A stretch of 64,000 nucleotides of DNA, taken from the NCBI RefSeq assembly GCF_000156335.1, contig NZ_DS999215.1, positions 112,598 to 176,597 on the forward strand. Reading direction: 5' to 3'. This document shows, one piece after another, positions 18,019 to 27,021 of the stretch. The notes under the pieces are model-generated. The model ran no database searches. It was given only the letters and a program-made list of their open reading frames with translations, and had not been told where the DNA came from. Every line of letters begins with the position of its first letter. The first letter of the stretch is position 1. Position numbers and translations under genes: made by a program. This DNA is from Roseobacter sp. GAI101 (GTDB taxonomy: Bacteria; Pseudomonadota; Alphaproteobacteria; Rhodobacterales; Rhodobacteraceae).

Positions 18019-20220
18019 ATGGGCGTAACCATATCGGTGACAAGCCGCGACGACCTTTATGACACCCTAAACCAGGTGCGTGGAGGCGAGACTATCTTGC
18101 TGGTGCCTGGACACTACGGTGCCTTGACGATGAACGGTAAGACCGGGTTTCCCAACCGCTTCGATCCGCCTTTGACCCTCACCTCGGCCAACCCCGACGA
18201 TCCCGCGATTTTTGACTGGATGGATATCCATGGCGGGCAAAATATCACCTTGGACAGTGTAAGGTTCGACTATGCATATCAGGCCGGTCAACCGGATCAC
18301 ATCCGCCCGTTCGAGATCAACGACAGTCGCGGTATCGAAATCAGAAATTCCGTCTTTTCCGGCGATCGGGTGCTGGAAGGTGTCGCATCGGACGACGGTT
18401 TCGGCCACGGCTACGGGCTTTCTGTGCGCGACAGCCGGCAGGTTACCATCGAAGCAAATGATTTCCATCATTGGGGGCGCGGCGCGATTTTCAGCCAGTC
18501 GCACGGGGTCATCGTTCGGGCCAATGACATTCATCATGTCCGCAGTGACGGGTTGAACTTTGCCGAAGTGACCGGCGTTCTGATCGAAGAAAATCACCTG
18601 CATGATTTCAGCGCCGCTTATGGATCGCAGGACCATCGGGACATGATACAGTTCTGGACCAACGGCACGGACAGTCCCAGTGCCGAGATTTTGATCAGGC
18701 ACAACCGGCTGGACATGGGCCAAGGGTCCTTTACCCAGTCGATATTCATGCGCAACGAAGCCGTGGATTCCCAAGATGCGACCGATGCGATGTATTATCG
18801 AAATGTCACGATAGAAGAGAACAGCATTTATAACGGACACTTGCATGGCATCACGGTGGGTGAAACCGATGGGCTGACCGTAGGGCGCAACAGTTTGATC
18901 GCCGTTCCCGATCCGCAGAATGAGGGGCAGAATAAAACCGCGCTTTGGGTGCCTGCGATCACTGTCGCATCAGCGTCCAGAAACGTTTCGATCAAGGGTA
19001 ACTTGACCAACCAGATCAACGGGGAAAACGGGCAGACCGATTGGCAGGTGCAGGACAACACGATGATCCAGAACCTGGTCCCCACGATGCCCGGTCATTA
19101 CGACGATCTGTTTGCAAGCTCCTCGATGGACAGAGGGTCGAACGGGCATCACTTTATTCCCCTCGCCGGTACACTGGTGGATAGGGGGACGACAGAAATG
19201 AATTCGGGGTTTGCATTTGGTGAAATCGGCCCGCTGTTTCAGGTCGGGCAAGGGGAGAGCCTGAATACAAAGGTTTTCGATGCCAGTCTGACCGCGCAGA
19301 TGTTGCACGATGCCGGGGTCGGTGATGCGATTTACACGTGGCATTTTTCAGACGGCACCACGGCACAAGGCCTGCGCGCCATTCGTCCTTTTGCCCAGGC
19401 CGGTTCGCATGAGGTCACCCTAAGCGTCATGCACCCCAGTGGTTTAACCTACGTCGCGCAAACCATCGTTGAGATACGGGGTGGCAAGCTGCTTTCGTTT
19501 GACAGCGGTGACGAGGGCGATTTTTTTGCGCATGGCTTCGGGCGATCGCATGGTTTGGACGTGATGGATGCGGTGCAAGACGATGGCTTGGTCCTGACAG
19601 GACACAACGCGGTCGCAACGGTAGACCGTGCCGCACTTGAGGGGTTGCGCGGCAGTGATGCGATGGCGTTGAACTTCAGCGTCCAAGGCACAGGCGCGGG
19701 CGATCTGTTTCGCGCGCACATGGTGTTTCAGGCCGTAGTGACCATCGGCGGGGCCATCCGGTTTCAGCTATATGATCAGGCGGGGAATAGTGCAGTTGTG
19801 ACCTCGCGCGGGGTATGGGTAAATGACGATCTGCCCCACGATGTATCGGTCACGCTGAAGGATGGTATTCTTGACCTGAATATTGACGGCGTTCAAACTG
19901 CAATTGCGCGGTTTCCGGGCACATTGCCTGTGTCCGAAGGATGGGATTTGATCTTTGGCAATCCGTGGGGGCAGAGGGGAAATTTTGACGGTGCAATCGT
20001 CGCGTTTGACTTGGCCGCAGGGCCGGAATTGCCCCCCCTTGATCCGCTTCAGTTGGAGTTTTTGTCCCGTCAGGTCGATTTGCAACCTTCTGTAATCCCT
20101 GCAACCGAGGGGCTGGAATGGGGCAAAGGCATTGAATTCAACTACGGGGCTGGCGAGGTTCCGGATGGATCTGCTGAAGGTGACGCGCGTATGCCGGCAC
20201 CTGACACCCTCGGGTTTTGA
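18019..20220 (+). CDS. Large parallel beta-helix protein with PKD-like and lectin-like domains
   Basis: This 733-residue protein begins with a parallel beta-helix (about 5-360) made of repeated N-rich rungs such as IEIRNSVFSG, VTIEANDFHH, VIVRANDIHH and VLIEENHLHD. This is the repeat type of polysaccharide lyases and mannuronan C5-epimerases. A PKD-like module follows (about 405-475, TWHFSDGTTA), then a concanavalin/LamG-like segment (about 480-665) and a disordered tail. There is no Sec or Tat signal at the N-terminus and no RTX nonapeptide. Position opposite a PrtD-type exporter suggests type I secretion through a C-terminal signal. It may cut or modify the polysaccharide made by the neighbouring cluster. 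The last 83 bp overlap the convergent gene. Confidence 0.8.
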   Translation: MGVTISVTSRDDLYDTLNQVRGGETILLVPGHYGALTMNGKTGFPNRFDPPLTLTSANPDDPAIFDWMDIHGGQNITLDSVRFDYAYQAGQPDHIRPFEINDSRGIEIRNSVFSGDRVLEGVASDDGFGHGYGLSVRDSRQVTIEANDFHHWGRGAIFSQSHGVIVRANDIHHVRSDGLNFAEVTGVLIEENHLHDFSAAYGSQDHRDMIQFWTNGTDSPSAEILIRHNRLDMGQGSFTQSIFMRNEAVDSQDATDAMYYRNVTIEENSIYNGHLHGITVGETDGLTVGRNSLIAVPDPQNEGQNKTALWVPAITVASASRNVSIKGNLTNQINGENGQTDWQVQDNTMIQNLVPTMPGHYDDLFASSSMDRGSNGHHFIPLAGTLVDRGTTEMNSGFAFGEIGPLFQVGQGESLNTKVFDASLTAQMLHDAGVGDAIYTWHFSDGTTAQGLRAIRPFAQAGSHEVTLSVMHPSGLTYVAQTIVEIRGGKLLSFDSGDEGDFFAHGFGRSHGLDVMDAVQDDGLVLTGHNAVATVDRAALEGLRGSDAMALNFSVQGTGAGDLFRAHMVFQAVVTIGGAIRFQLYDQAGNSAVVTSRGVWVNDDLPHDVSVTLKDGILDLNIDGVQTAIARFPGTLPVSEGWDLIFGNPWGQRGNFDGAIVAFDLAAGPELPPLDPLQLEFLSRQVDLQPSVIPATEGLEWGKGIEFNYGAGEVPDGSAEGDARMPAPDTLGF

Positions 20221-21592
20221 GGGTTGCGTCGCAATCGAGAAACCTTGAGAAAACAGGAGGCGGCACGTCACTGCGGGTCCATGGACCAGCGCTACGTCTG
20301 ACAGTCATCTCTTGCGCGGCCTCTGCCGTGACCAGCCACATGCCGGCCCCAAAAAAGAAGAAGACCAGCGCATATACAGCCCCCCAGATATGCACCGTCG
20401 TGAGCGTGAAGGTCAGCCCTAGAAAGCAGAACATCCATGCCCGGCGCAGGTGCCACAGACCTGCATCCCCGTCCAACGACCGCCGCCCGATCCGCCAAAG
20501 CGCCAACAGATAGCCGACAGCGAGAAACGCAAACCCTGGAATGCCGTAACGCATTGTGATCAGCAGCCAGAAATTATCCACGCTGGGCGTATGCATCCAG
20601 ACCGGTCGCACCCAATCACGCAGGCCCAGACCGAAAACCGGATTGGCCCAGACATTGACCATGCCCCATTCAAAAATGGTCGACCGCCAGTATGCGCTAT
20701 GGGCGGAAAATGTCGCATAGCTCATGAACACTTGCAGCGGGGCGCGGTTGGAAATCATGTCGACGACACCATAGCCGACAGCAAACAGCGCCAAGAGGAT
20801 CACCCATCGTTTCGTATTCGCCTGAAAGAGCGCGGCCCAGCTGATCAGCCCCAATTGCAGGGCAATCGCCAGAATTGCACCGCTTGACAGGGCCAGTAGT
20901 CCGCTAAGGCAAATCAACGCCGTGATGACGGCCCGCAGGCGCAAACCGTAGCGGTCTTTCAGCCCGACAAAGCAAAGGGCTGTGGCCAGCGAACATAACA
21001 AGCCCCAATGGATCGGATGCTCAAACGACATCTGTACCCGCTCCAGCCCCAGACGCCGGTCAATCGCCAGATCAATCGGGGTCGCAACCCCAGGCAATTT
21101 TTCGAATAGATCAAGAAGCAAGGCCTTGCCGGTCCACGCCTCGACCAAAGCGAGGGGAAAGCAAAGGATCACAAGGGCAGTAAGTGTCTGGATCAACGCG
21201 ACAAAGCTTTGCCTGTCGCGGATATACGCGCGACCCAGCAAATAGCCACCTAAAAATTCCACCCCGGTGGCACCAGCGTTCTGGATCACCTGCGCCGGAT
21301 TGTTGACTACCAAGGCAGCGATGATCCAGCAGAAATGCAGCACAAAGAACACATCGGTCGCCAGCAGCCTGCCATATTTTCCACGGATCAAGTTAACGCC
21401 AAGCGGCACAATCATCGCGATCAGCAGCAGACGCGTCGCCGTCAGATAAAGCGGCCCAAGCTGGAACCCAACGGGCAAAATGACAGCCACGAGATAGACC
21501 AGCACCGGCAGCGCCAAAGGCAGGCGCGGCTTGAGCAGCACAGGACTGTGCCTGTGTATCTTGGCAAAGGTGCTTGGTTCGGCAAGGCTCAA
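20138..21592 (-). CDS. Wzy-like O-antigen/exopolysaccharide polymerase family membrane protein
   Basis: This 484-residue protein has about ten to twelve transmembrane segments and the large loop typical of O-antigen polymerase/ligase families (segment NPVFGLGLRDWVRPVWMHTP). Such proteins polymerise undecaprenyl-linked repeat units at the periplasmic face. A Wzx-like flippase, glycosyltransferase and acyltransferase nearby support the polymerase reading. Translation probably starts at TTG 21592, with AAGGG about 9 bp upstream; no better ATG precedes the first helix. The last ~28 residues are antisense to the beta-helix gene and look non-conserved, so the native stop may have been lost. Sequence identity of such polymerases is always low. 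Confidence 0.75.
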   Translation of the reverse strand: MSLAEPSTFAKIHRHSPVLLKPRLPLALPVLVYLVAVILPVGFQLGPLYLTATRLLLIAMIVPLGVNLIRGKYGRLLATDVFFVLHFCWIIAALVVNNPAQVIQNAGATGVEFLGGYLLGRAYIRDRQSFVALIQTLTALVILCFPLALVEAWTGKALLLDLFEKLPGVATPIDLAIDRRLGLERVQMSFEHPIHWGLLCSLATALCFVGLKDRYGLRLRAVITALICLSGLLALSSGAILAIALQLGLISWAALFQANTKRWVILLALFAVGYGVVDMISNRAPLQVFMSYATFSAHSAYWRSTIFEWGMVNVWANPVFGLGLRDWVRPVWMHTPSVDNFWLLITMRYGIPGFAFLAVGYLLALWRIGRRSLDGDAGLWHLRRAWMFCFLGLTFTLTTVHIWGAVYALVFFFFGAGMWLVTAEAAQEMTVRRSAGPWTRSDVPPPVFSRFLDCDATLKTRGCQVPAYARHLQQIHPEPRQPRS

Positions 21593-21707
21593 GATATACG
21601 GCCCTTGGATGACTGAGAGGGGTCAGAATTCAGGGTTGATGTCACCCCGCCACCAAACCGGCGCAGCCTTAATATTTCGTGAAAATTAACCAGGCTCACG
21701 GTGAATC

Positions 21708-23876
21708 ATGCCTGAACGCAACGTGCGCAGTGCAGTGCTATATGCTGATCCACAAGAGATTTGGAACGAAAAGGGTCGGGCAATGCAAATGATGATCGGC
21801 GTAGGGATTGAACTGGGGCAGATTGCGAAAGGGGTGCAAAATACGCCGCCGGTCGTGCCTACTTCGCCGGTCTCCTATGTGGCAGACGATGGCTGGCAGG
21901 CGACCCATCCAGCGCCAAACGCATTTGATCCGGCCACATCCGACCCCGTGATCGTAACCCGCCAGGGCTTTGACGCGGGCGGCACCCCTATCACCGTCAC
22001 GGATACGCTGGCGCTGACCACGCGCATCCGCCTGCCCTATCCGGACCAAGCCAGCTTGTCCGCCAATCAGATCGCCTTGTCCGACTTTGTCTATGCCGGC
22101 GACACGATTGAGGGCACGACAAACGCCAGCACTGTGCCTTACCCCAAACCGATCGCGATGTGGCTGAACCACGACCGCGAGCGCGCAACATCCGCTAACC
22201 ATACGCTGCGTCTGGCAGTTGCCCATGCCCATGCGCGCGGTGGTCGTCCTGTTGCCGCAGTCAAGTTCATCCTGAGCGATGGGACGAACGAAGTTTCCCA
22301 GATCGTGTCAGCCATGAGCAGCATCAGCTACGCAGCCTCGGGGCTGACTGTTCCGCATTTCGCCGCCGATATGGACCTTTCAACATTGGACCAGGGGGCG
22401 CTCCTGACGGTGGACGCTGTGATCTACCCTTGGGTCGGTGCGGCATTTAGCATCTCGGTCGACGCGGACAGCTATCCGTCACCCAACCTGACAACCCTGC
22501 GCCTGCTTAATGACCGGACCGGGGAATATGGCACGGGCTTTGCCTATGTCGATGTTGCGACGGGCAGCGACGGGACCGGCGCGGTTTCAGCCGACGCGCC
22601 GACCGCTGCGACAACGCCCTTTGCCACCATCGCCGCCGCCGTCACCGCGATACGAGCGTTCAATGCAGCCGCATATGGCCGCAGCGATGACAGCGGCGGC
22701 GGTATCGTTCGGCTGACTGAAGGCGTGCACAATCACAGTGCTTTCAAAACGCAAGGCAGTGCCGTCGACATCCCCTTGGTCATCGAGGCTGCGGACCCGC
22801 TGAGACAATCCACCACTGTGCTGACCGATGCAGGTACCAGCACGTTCAACGGCATTCCCGCATGGCTGAAGCTGCGCAATATCACCTTGCGCAAAACCGG
22901 CTCAAGCGTCGTGTTTCTGGACAGTGGTGCCAATTCGGCAGACAGCCTACTGGTCACTGAAGGCTGCACTTGGGACGCAAATGCGACGAATTATTATGGT
23001 GCCTGGGTGTATCGCGTGGGCCGGATGATCCAGATTAATTGTGCGATCGGGGCCGGGGGCGATCCGCAGCAGGGCAACTTCTTTTCGACCGAAGCCATCA
23101 TGGTCACCGCCATTGGCTGTGAACGCTGCGCGGGCACGATCACTTATCAGGCGGCGGGCTGTTCGGACCTGCCCGAATTCAATCTGCGTGATCCTTTGGG
23201 CAGCCGCCCGGCGATGGCGGGGGTGTTTCTGGGATGGAACGTCTTTTCCAACGGGACGACGTCAAACCCGATCGTCAGCGCCAGTGCCCCGATCGGTCCT
23301 CGCGGCATCGCCTTTGTCGGTAATATCGTCGAAAGCTGGGGCGCGACGACGAACGCAGCCATCCGCCTGAACGCCGACAGCGATACCAACCCCGCGCAGA
23401 ATGTCGTGGTGCAGCACAATACCGTCATCGGAGAGCGCGCAAATATGCTTTATCTGGACGATACGGTGAATGTCGCAAAGACCGCCCATGCGCGCTTTAA
23501 TCTTTTTCACCGCTTCAATGTCAAAAGCGATGTCTTTGCCAGCCAATCCGCGAATACCGGCAACTGGTCAGTCCGTTTCAAGGTGGGCTGGTCGCATAAT
23601 GCCACCTTTGCGGGGGCCAACAACACCAGTGAATTCAGCGCGCTGTCCTGGCTGGGGGACATCCCCGCAGAAGGAGAAATCACCGGGTTTGATCCCCTTT
23701 GGCAAGATGACCGGTCCCATAGCGGGACCGATACCGGGGGCGGCAATTACACCCCCCTGCCCGGCTCTCCCGTACCCAAGGTCCCGTTGGGGCAGGCCGC
23801 CTATGCGACCGATCTGTTCGGCAACGCGATCACGGCGGGGCAATCCTATATCGGGGCGGTCACCACTGTCGGCTAA
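21708..23876 (+). CDS. Second large beta-helix (pectate-lyase-like) surface or secreted protein
   Basis: This 722-residue protein has an unusual N-terminal region (about 1-270) of beta-strand-rich character. It then shows a segment FAYVDVATGSDGTGAVSADA, the typical entry to a pectate-lyase-like beta-helix in which time- or position-ordered rungs follow. The helix runs to about 640 with motifs such as IAFVGNIVESWG and VVVQHNTVIGERANMLYLDD. No signal peptide is evident and no catalytic residues can be assigned. An internal ATG at 21783 is an alternative start. The gene lies between the Wzy-like and acyltransferase genes, so it probably belongs to the polysaccharide locus as a lyase, epimerase or capsule-binding protein. 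Confidence 0.75.
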   Translation: MPERNVRSAVLYADPQEIWNEKGRAMQMMIGVGIELGQIAKGVQNTPPVVPTSPVSYVADDGWQATHPAPNAFDPATSDPVIVTRQGFDAGGTPITVTDTLALTTRIRLPYPDQASLSANQIALSDFVYAGDTIEGTTNASTVPYPKPIAMWLNHDRERATSANHTLRLAVAHAHARGGRPVAAVKFILSDGTNEVSQIVSAMSSISYAASGLTVPHFAADMDLSTLDQGALLTVDAVIYPWVGAAFSISVDADSYPSPNLTTLRLLNDRTGEYGTGFAYVDVATGSDGTGAVSADAPTAATTPFATIAAAVTAIRAFNAAAYGRSDDSGGGIVRLTEGVHNHSAFKTQGSAVDIPLVIEAADPLRQSTTVLTDAGTSTFNGIPAWLKLRNITLRKTGSSVVFLDSGANSADSLLVTEGCTWDANATNYYGAWVYRVGRMIQINCAIGAGGDPQQGNFFSTEAIMVTAIGCERCAGTITYQAAGCSDLPEFNLRDPLGSRPAMAGVFLGWNVFSNGTTSNPIVSASAPIGPRGIAFVGNIVESWGATTNAAIRLNADSDTNPAQNVVVQHNTVIGERANMLYLDDTVNVAKTAHARFNLFHRFNVKSDVFASQSANTGNWSVRFKVGWSHNATFAGANNTSEFSALSWLGDIPAEGEITGFDPLWQDDRSHSGTDTGGGNYTPLPGSPVPKVPLGQAAYATDLFGNAITAGQSYIGAVTTVG

Positions 23877-24951
23877 GCCGGTGCCGCCTGCCCGATCCCG
23901 CCCGCGCGAGAACAAGTGCGGGCCTCTCGACCCAGTGCCATGAAGCAACGGCGCAGATAAGCGTCATCGGCAGGGCCTGCGCTATGTTCAGCGCAGGCCC
24001 CATCGGCCCCCACAACCAGATCGCCAGCCCCTGCAGCGGGAAGGCGTAAATATAGATGCCATAGGAATAATCCCCAAGCCGATTGAACCGCCGCACGATG
24101 CCACGCGGCACGTGTCCCAGCCAGAATGCGCCATAGCTTAGCGCCAAAACCAACGTCGGATAGGCAAGCGCTGTTTCATGCGCAACAATCGCCGCGACAA
24201 TCATCCCCACACATATCGGCAAAGACAAGACGACGCGGTCGCGCCAGACCCAGAACGCGACACCCACCACGAACGGAAGCGACAGATTGCGCATATGTGC
24301 GATGCTTGGATGAAGCTCGACCTTTGCCAGAAGTGGCGCGCACCAGACCAGCGTATAGATCACAAAGACAGCAAACATCGCGCGGCGGCGTATCAAAAGG
24401 CCAAGGACGCCCACGGCAAAGACCATGCCATAGCAGAGAACTTCGTAGACCAGCGTCCAGATGGACCCTTCGACGGTTGGGTAGGGAAATGTGTCGAACA
24501 CGCCAGGCAGGCTGTATTGCAGGTTGACCAAGCCAAGATTTCGCAGAACGAACGCGCCCGTTTCAGGGTAAATCAGATAGGCAGCCACGCCCAGATCACT
24601 GACAACCGGTCCCATGACGAATGCCACAAAAATCAGGGAGACTGCCAGGCCGGGAAACAGCCGTGCCGCGCGCGCCATGGTGAAACGCAGTGCAGATTTC
24701 GACCGTTCGTAACTGCCGGCGATGAAAAACCCCGACAGCGCGAAGAAAATATAGACCGCAAGACTGCCAAGCGAATGGCCCATGCCAGCCTTCAAAGGCT
24801 CGATCGTTCCGGCCCCGCCGGTAATCGGCCACGCATGGGACACCAGGACCGCGATGGCCGCCAGAAACCGGATCAGGTTGAAGTTGTTGTCCTGCCCCTG
24901 CGCGACGTCGCCCAGAACGATGCGCGCGTTCAGCATTTTCCTTGCGCTCAT
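23860..24951 (-). CDS. Acyltransferase 3 family (OafA-like) membrane acyltransferase
   Basis: This 363-residue protein shows the acyltransferase-3 pattern: a first segment FNLIRFLAAIAVLVSHAW with the conserved Arg and His, then about ten transmembrane segments and the motif FFALSGFFIAGSYERSK. Such enzymes O-acetylate or O-succinylate sugar residues of exopolysaccharide or lipopolysaccharide in the inner membrane. The start at 24951 overlaps the stop of the upstream Wzx-like gene (ATGA), so translation is coupled; the longer open frame upstream lies antisense to no real domain and is rejected. It converges with the second beta-helix gene, their ends overlapping by about 17 bp. Confidence 0.88.
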   Translation of the reverse strand: MSARKMLNARIVLGDVAQGQDNNFNLIRFLAAIAVLVSHAWPITGGAGTIEPLKAGMGHSLGSLAVYIFFALSGFFIAGSYERSKSALRFTMARAARLFPGLAVSLIFVAFVMGPVVSDLGVAAYLIYPETGAFVLRNLGLVNLQYSLPGVFDTFPYPTVEGSIWTLVYEVLCYGMVFAVGVLGLLIRRRAMFAVFVIYTLVWCAPLLAKVELHPSIAHMRNLSLPFVVGVAFWVWRDRVVLSLPICVGMIVAAIVAHETALAYPTLVLALSYGAFWLGHVPRGIVRRFNRLGDYSYGIYIYAFPLQGLAIWLWGPMGPALNIAQALPMTLICAVASWHWVERPALVLARAGSGRRHRLSRQW

Positions 24952-26345
24952 CCTTCCTCCAGATGCCCGACGGCAGTTCTTTTGCGCAGATAGATATGGA
25001 AATCCGGCATCGCGAACCCCACCGCTGCCAACAGTGCCACCAGAGCTACGCCGACCTGCCAGTCGGTACCCTGCCCCGCCGTCAAACATGCCAGGGTGAT
25101 CAGCACAGCGGCCACGCAAAGCGGTGCCAGCAAGGGGCGTAGCGCAACGCCTTGACGCGTCAGTACAAGCATCAACCCGATGATAAAGCCCGCTGCCTCG
25201 CCCAGCATGCCGATCCGGATCACGGTCATCACATCGCCGCCGCGCGCCACCACCAGCCACGCGACCGGCAACAAGGACACCCGCACGACATTCGCCAGCA
25301 TCTCGTTTCTGGTCTGCGCAGCGGCAAGGGCGACGACCGCGCACCCCCCTTCAAAGACGCGAAATGCCTGAAGCGCCGCAAGCCACGTCAACAAAGGAAT
25401 AGCGGCGGCATATTTGTCACCCAAAACCGATTGCAAGAATGGCCCTCCCGTCAGCGCTACCCCGACAACCATCACACAGCCCAATAAGATATGGCATTGC
25501 ATGGTCGCCGTGGCGAGCGGCGCATAGCCGGCCCTGCCCCGCCAGGCCGAAAGCTGGGGCAGAAAAAAGCTGGTCGTTGTGCGGGAAATCACCAAAGCGG
25601 GCGTCAGGGTCAGCGACAACGCCATGGAAAACAGCGCCAGCACCTCAAGGCCCAAGGTGCGTCCGATGATGGCGCGTTCCCCGTTGAACACCAGAAACAT
25701 CAACGCGCCGCTGATCATGATCGGCCAGCCAAACCGCAGACTGCGCAAGATCACCGCCCCGTCGAAACGCAGCAGATACCGCCGCCGCGCAAACAGGTGC
25801 GACACCAGCACGCCCAGCCCCATTTGAACCAGAATGGCAAACAGCAGCACGCGGTAATCGCCGAACAGATGACACAATGGGACCACCGCCATCAGCGATC
25901 CGACTGGCGGCAGAACGGCGACCATGACGCTGGGTCCGTACTGCATGCGGCGGCTGAGGCGGTGCAGGTCGAAATGGGTGAAACCTGACACGAAGGGCAC
26001 CAGCGCAATCAGTTGAAACGCCCACAACGCCTGCGGGATGTCAAAAAACCACGCCATCGGCCCCGCCAGCGCAAACAGCAGCAGCGCATTGACCGCGCCA
26101 CGCAGCACCGAAAACCCCTGAAGCGCGCCTTGAAAAGTGGGCTCATTGCCATCTTCGGTCTGGATCATCTGCTGTTGAAACCCAAGCGCCGATATCATCT
26201 CAATCATCGCCAAGGCCAGCAAAAACGTCGAGGCAATGCCGAAATCCTCGAGACTGATCAGACGCGACACCAGCAGGGTGCGCAGCATCATCAGCGCGGC
26301 GCTTGCCAGATTGCCCGACAGGATCACCCCGATGGAGCGGGTCAC
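24948..26345 (-). CDS. Wzx-like polysaccharide flippase (MATE/MVF superfamily)
   Basis: This 465-residue protein has 12-14 predicted transmembrane segments in the polysaccharide-export family pattern. It begins with MTRSIGVILSGNLASAALMM followed by the family's RLISLEDFGIAST segment. Wzx proteins flip undecaprenyl-linked repeat units across the inner membrane for polymerisation by Wzy. It sits in a tight minus-strand run: methyltransferase, Wzx, acyltransferase, with 4-bp gaps or overlaps, indicating one operon from 27937 down to 23860. Substrate sugar cannot be read from sequence. Confidence 0.88.
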   Translation of the reverse strand: MTRSIGVILSGNLASAALMMLRTLLVSRLISLEDFGIASTFLLALAMIEMISALGFQQQMIQTEDGNEPTFQGALQGFSVLRGAVNALLLFALAGPMAWFFDIPQALWAFQLIALVPFVSGFTHFDLHRLSRRMQYGPSVMVAVLPPVGSLMAVVPLCHLFGDYRVLLFAILVQMGLGVLVSHLFARRRYLLRFDGAVILRSLRFGWPIMISGALMFLVFNGERAIIGRTLGLEVLALFSMALSLTLTPALVISRTTTSFFLPQLSAWRGRAGYAPLATATMQCHILLGCVMVVGVALTGGPFLQSVLGDKYAAAIPLLTWLAALQAFRVFEGGCAVVALAAAQTRNEMLANVVRVSLLPVAWLVVARGGDVMTVIRIGMLGEAAGFIIGLMLVLTRQGVALRPLLAPLCVAAVLITLACLTAGQGTDWQVGVALVALLAAVGFAMPDFHIYLRKRTAVGHLEEG

Positions 26346-26349
26346 CGCC

Positions 26350-27021
26350 CTATCCCTGCTTGACCGAGCGGATATAGAACTGGATCGTCAGAAAGTCGTG
26401 GAACAGACCCAGCGTGAGCGTGTTGAACAACGTCTTCCTGGGTCCCTCAAAGAACTTTTGGAACACATCGACTTGCAAACTTCCACGTGACATCAGTGCC
26501 TTGGCCGTTCCGCCCACGAACCAGCGCAGATGCGTCCTGTCAAGAATGCCCCGCTCCACCAGTTCAAAACGCCCTTGGAACAGGAGCGGCCCCAGCAGCC
26601 TGTAGTTACGCACATTGGGGATGCTGGCAACGATCACGCCTCCGGGTACCAGCATATCAGACAGCCGGCCCACCACGGTCCAAGGGTCGCTAAGATGCTC
26701 AAGCACATCAAGGCACAAAATCACATCGAACGGCCCGCAATCGCGCGCAACCTGTTCCAGCAAGGATGGGTCCTCAAGGTCACCGCCAAAGGCGCGGTCA
26801 ATCTGGGGCAGGCACGCGGTGCCGACCAGATCTACAACCGTCGCCCGCACGGCTTTGCCGGTGCTTTTCAGATAGGCTGAACTTGCCCCGATACCGCCCC
26901 CCACATCGAGCACGTTATTTTCCCCTTCAGGCACCAGTTTCAGCACCTCTGTGCGGACCAGCGCGTGATAGTCTTCACGCACCGCAAGGGGGATTTCCAA
27001 TGCAGGGGTATCAATGCGCAT
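26350..27021 (-). CDS. Class I SAM-dependent methyltransferase (SAM fold, polysaccharide locus)
   Basis: This 223-residue protein has SAM-binding motif I (NVLDVGGGIGASSAYL) near residue 35, the acidic strand-2 end, and motif LCLDVLEHLSDPW, as in Methyltransf_11/23 proteins. In exopolysaccharide clusters these usually methylate a sugar or lipid-linked intermediate. The Met at 27021 is the start because the 56 residues upstream in this frame are antisense-like and overlap the glycosyltransferase gene; the chosen start gives an 11-bp overlap with that gene. It continues into the Wzx-like gene after 4 bp. Confidence 0.85.
   Translation of the reverse strand: MRIDTPALEIPLAVREDYHALVRTEVLKLVPEGENNVLDVGGGIGASSAYLKSTGKAVRATVVDLVGTACLPQIDRAFGGDLEDPSLLEQVARDCGPFDVILCLDVLEHLSDPWTVVGRLSDMLVPGGVIVASIPNVRNYRLLGPLLFQGRFELVERGILDRTHLRWFVGGTAKALMSRGSLQVDVFQKFFEGPRKTLFNTLTLGLFHDFLTIQFYIRSVKQG

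Noticed and set aside
24952..25344. N-terminal extension of the acyltransferase frame
   Set aside because: It lies antisense-free but inside the Wzx-like gene in another frame and shows no membrane or domain pattern; the ATGA overlap fixes the start at 24951.
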